From contig JALQPE010002520.1 of assembly GCA_030407315.1 (NCBI GenBank), positions 19,259 to 83,258 on the forward strand: a stretch of 64,000 nt of DNA. Reading direction: 5' to 3'. The position numbers were made by a program, and so were the translations under genes. Source of the stretch: Asparagopsis taxiformis. Lineage: Eukaryota; Rhodophyta; Florideophyceae; Bonnemaisoniales; Bonnemaisoniaceae. Shown here one piece after another: positions 62,701-64,000 of the stretch (its first letter is position 1; each line of letters starts with the position of its first letter). The notes under the pieces were generated by a model. It was not told the origin of the DNA. It did not search any database and saw nothing but the letters and a program-made list of their open reading frames with translations.

Positions 62701-63423
62701 CCGCATCAAACCTCTTCCAAACCCCTCAACACCTCAGAATACGACTACAAGGCACTCATTGGCTCTTTGCGGTATCTAGCCGACTCCACTCGCCCAGAAA
62801 TTTCGTTCATCGTAGGGCTCCTTGGACGCCACACAAAGGCTCCAACAACACACCACTGGCAGGATGGACTTCGTGTTCTCCGCTATTTGAAGTCCACTCC
62901 CGATAATGGCATACTATACAAGAACAGCTTCACCACTCCATTGAAAGCATACTCTGATGCTGATTTTGCAGCCTTCCCGCTCACACGAAGGTCCACAACC
63001 GGCACACTCATCATGTATAATGATGCTCCAATAGCATGGCAATCTAAACGACAGTCTCATGTCTGTCCGTCCACCCATACTGCAGAATACGTAGCTGCCT
63101 TCCATAGTGCGATGCATCTCACCACCATACGCAACTTCCTTGCTGAACTATCTCACGCTCCTACCGACCCAACGCCTCTATACATTGATAATACCGCATC
63201 TATAGCCACGGCAACCGCGCAATTCCCCACTCCCAATGCACGCCATATCGATGTGAAGTATCACTGGCTACGGGAGCAGATTGTCCAAGGTATCATCAAG
63301 CCTATACACATATCTTCCAATCTTAACCCAGCTGATGTCTTTACCAAATCCCTCAAACCAGCGCAATTCACATCCAAACTACCTCTTCTTCGCCTCACAG
63401 TGCCCACGACGCGCGGCGACTGA
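59701..63423 (+). CDS. Copia Gag-Pol polyprotein (protease, integrase, reverse transcriptase, RNase H)
   Basis: A 1,240-residue open frame; its first ATG is internal to Gag rather than a true start. In order: Gag C-terminus (INFILEGLEDHSDW), zinc knuckle WCKYHGSTGHDTDAC, protease core LLDSAANPSHL (Ser replaces Thr of the usual DTGA), GAG-pre-integrase HLKLNHIHPHKL.. CSGCAVGK, integrase with HSDIYGPLP, FTSDNAKEYY and QENGLAERINRTL as the three catalytic acids, reverse transcriptase with WDLESAFLHEL and TVDDFLV, and RNase H with AYSDADFAAF and a HIDVKYHW end. Makes and inserts cDNA in virus-like particles. All catalytic acids look present, but gag is broken, so movement would need help in trans. 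Confidence 0.92.
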   Translation: MTVMDYITQHQSVRKLMIRANYPEIANENTTINFILEGLEDHSDWTSLLLTISAHNDLHPTAPISQAHLITLMFKHDEINKRSTSSAGPRFRKPNPRQFHRGKTSPRPTRNAPSFHFNPKNNIQPPSGYFGQWCKYHGSTGHDTDACRSYARSTRLANPFPRQSRKYNTKPQPTAHYTEQYSRDDTQDSDDEDVRDQSSSFLLDSAANPSHLTSPPPGFEAVSSCTITADGHPATSTHRGNLTIEMDDDNALPTHPAIVGPGLRANLLSVGHLTKTNDVVFQRNHAFITEPAPPPPIDTIVATAHRRKDNMFELVARSPPNTKMTSTSTANTARAFPVRTSTSSQKMPVSKKPLHKPLIARNKRVTPVTRKSTRAPKSHPRINTRARSRIHVELPSTIRDYHFWHLKLNHIHPHKLHQMAKHRLVPNLPRSLLRTPPHLTCSGCAVGKTAAAPFRKHPRRDPIGSHLHSDIYGPLPVDSIHGNKYVATFLDQGSRYLHIFCAPSKSLAAAHTSTHVDHVHATTPHRIRHFTSDNAKEYYTHDLTNFFADLHICTHPSVPHTPQENGLAERINRTLSNDARSCLLTSNLPASLWEYAFHSCVDTYNHTIHTATGRIPHSLWTGTTPEIHTLLPFGTAGHVHTRAPRNKLEPRAIFAHYVGRQDYYHYYVYDPINDKVFRCRIADFQVYYPVDDPVCTSSPPSVHHTSTPYTELNSINQARRAPDAPQWALACNSELDSLEERGILTYVPKSDLPSDTKLLPTTMVLKLKKDKDGTPLLRKARCTIRGDRQVPGVHYDPTQLSSPVAHRDAIRTSIALAAAHGYHIHHWDLESAFLHELFTDDINIFIRQPKRFDGSEKHPGKIAKLTGNMYGSKQACTIFTSGLAKFLTLSNFERLSSDACSFVLRSHSDRSHFVLLVITVDDFLVTSNSLQLLSKVKDQLRQKYKLKDLGRVEHILGWKVTHTNAGIKISQPDYIKTLLEKFRLADAKPTSSPIASELLAPHQTSSKPLNTSEYDYKALIGSLRYLADSTRPEISFIVGLLGRHTKAPTTHHWQDGLRVLRYLKSTPDNGILYKNSFTTPLKAYSDADFAAFPLTRRSTTGTLIMYNDAPIAWQSKRQSHVCPSTHTAEYVAAFHSAMHLTTIRNFLAELSHAPTDPTPLYIDNTASIATATAQFPTPNARHIDVKYHWLREQIVQGIIKPIHISSNLNPADVFTKSLKPAQFTSKLPLLRLTVPTTRGD

Positions 63424-63574
63424 CGAATAACTTCCTTTCCGCGCCGCGTCCACTCCTCAGCTCTTCCTCATAACTGACCTCTTACACTAGTCTTACAGTA
63501 TGATCACACTACTTAAGCGTCTCATCGCCGACGATCTCCAAGGAATAAAGACAAGGACTCTGACTTCTTCAACA
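63421..63574 (+). repeat. 3' LTR of the copia element
   Basis: 154 bp; the pol stop codon TGA is the first three bases of the LTR. Contains AATAAAG about 30 bases before its end, a possible polyadenylation signal. Confidence 0.92.
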
Positions 63575-63720
63575 AAAGTAAAGGCGTTCCCATGAACAAG
63601 TTTCGGCACAGCGTTGCCATGATATGACAAGTTGATTAGGTCAACCAAAATCGCCGTGGAAAAATGTGCATGAAACCCGCGCGGGTTGCCATCCAAATCC
63701 TTCTAATCAAGTGTATGTAC

Positions 63721-63977
63721 TGTTGGATAAATACCTTTATCCTCGTATAACCACTAAGTCACACCGGACATGTGGTTCATTGGTTTTACAGGTTATGGGC
63801 CCAGGCACTCCACTGGCACACTTCACACCATCCCGGGTTCAACTCCCGACGATTACACACAACTTCCCTCCTGTCCGGGCCAAAATAGGCAGGTCTAAAT
63901 ACCGTGAGTGTTGGATAAATACCTTTATCCTCGTATAACCACTAAGTCACACCGGACATGTGGTTCATTGGTTTACA
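63721..63977 (+). mobile_element. 257-bp TRIM (miniature LTR retrotransposon)
   Basis: Two near-identical LTRs, 63,721-63,790 and 63,909-63,977, start TGTTGGATAAATACC and end TTTACA. They enclose 118 bp beginning with a perfect initiator tRNA-Met primer site GGTTATGGGCCCAG (63,791-63,804). The 5-bp target duplication TGTAC flanks both ends (63,716-63,720; 63,978-63,982). No coding capacity. Confidence 0.92.
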
Positions 63978-64000
63978 TGTACACAGTCGAAATGAGTATG

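Larger units (their letters stand above)
58959..63574 (+). mobile_element. Ty1/copia LTR retrotransposon
   Basis: Bounded by LTRs starting TGACGAATAACT and ending TTCTTCAACA, and flanked on both sides by the 5-bp target duplication AAAGT (58,954-58,958 and 63,575-63,579). Inside: a primer site matching initiator tRNA-Met, a broken gag and an intact pol frame with integrase before reverse transcriptase, the copia order. The duplicated AAAGT is intact, but LTR lengths differ (111 versus 154 bp). Confidence 0.95.

Noticed and set aside
63791..63850. GGTTCAACTCCC resembling a tRNA T-loop (B box)
   Set aside because: The surrounding bases do not form acceptor, D and anticodon stems; GGTTATGGGCCCAG is explained as a retroelement primer site.

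Overview
This window looks like an accessory, transposon-packed stretch of an intron-poor eukaryotic nuclear genome. The signs are CACTA-type DNA transposon ends, a Ty1/copia retrotransposon primed by half of the initiator methionine tRNA, polypyrimidine gene leaders, a few short GT..AG introns with CTAAC-like branch sites, and broken copies of eukaryote-style genes (SSB, Sel1-repeat protein, lytic polysaccharide monooxygenase). A red alga is my best guess, but nothing in the sequence proves it.

Layout. 0-3.2 kb: a CACTA/Plavaka-type transposase gene (minus). 3.8-4.9 kb: an array of what look like 12- and 27-nt micro-exons. 4,892-40,911: a 36-kb region bounded by CACTA..TAGTG ends that lie at the outer edges of 2.4-kb inverted repeats. 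Inside it, left to right: a frame-broken Plavaka-type transposase (7.5-11.3 kb); a ParB/DGQHR-like domain gene followed by a 2-oxoglutarate/Fe(II) dioxygenase-like frame (12.5-15.6 kb); a truncated second ParB-like gene (17.1-18.0 kb); a gene with a WWKA-type N-terminal domain and an SV40-like nuclear signal (18.9-20.6 kb); an unknown gene (20.7-22.5 kb, minus); a DNA amino-methyltransferase fused to a SET domain (22.9-24.8 kb, minus); another CACTA end; host-like pseudogenes (SSB, Sel1, LPMO; 26-30.4 kb); many palindrome arrays and kilobase-scale tandem repeats (30.7-35.7 kb); and a decayed composite ParB-dioxygenase copy (36.1-38.45 kb, minus).

Beyond it: an unrecognised gene cut by the element's right end (40.9-42.6 kb), then a second, intact set of the same two genes in the reverse order. 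These are a single-frame ParB / zinc-finger / dioxygenase protein (44.3-47.9 kb), boxed by inverted palindrome repeats, and an intact Plavaka-type transposase (49.1-53.1 kb). 53.5-58.9 kb has no gene I can support. 58,959-63,574 is a nearly complete copia element with a 5-bp target duplication, and 63,721-63,977 is a 257-bp TRIM.

How it may fit together (inference). Two unrelated-looking loci each pair a Plavaka/CACTA transposase with a ParB-like plus dioxygenase protein and with long palindromes, and the larger element adds a DNA methyltransferase-SET fusion. That combination suggests a mobile chromatin/DNA-modification module: a palindrome-binding ParB-like domain, a base- or protein-oxidising domain, and a writer of DNA and histone methylation travelling with a transposase. 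Four palindrome families share a GTAAAAA half-site, which is compatible with a common recognition theme.
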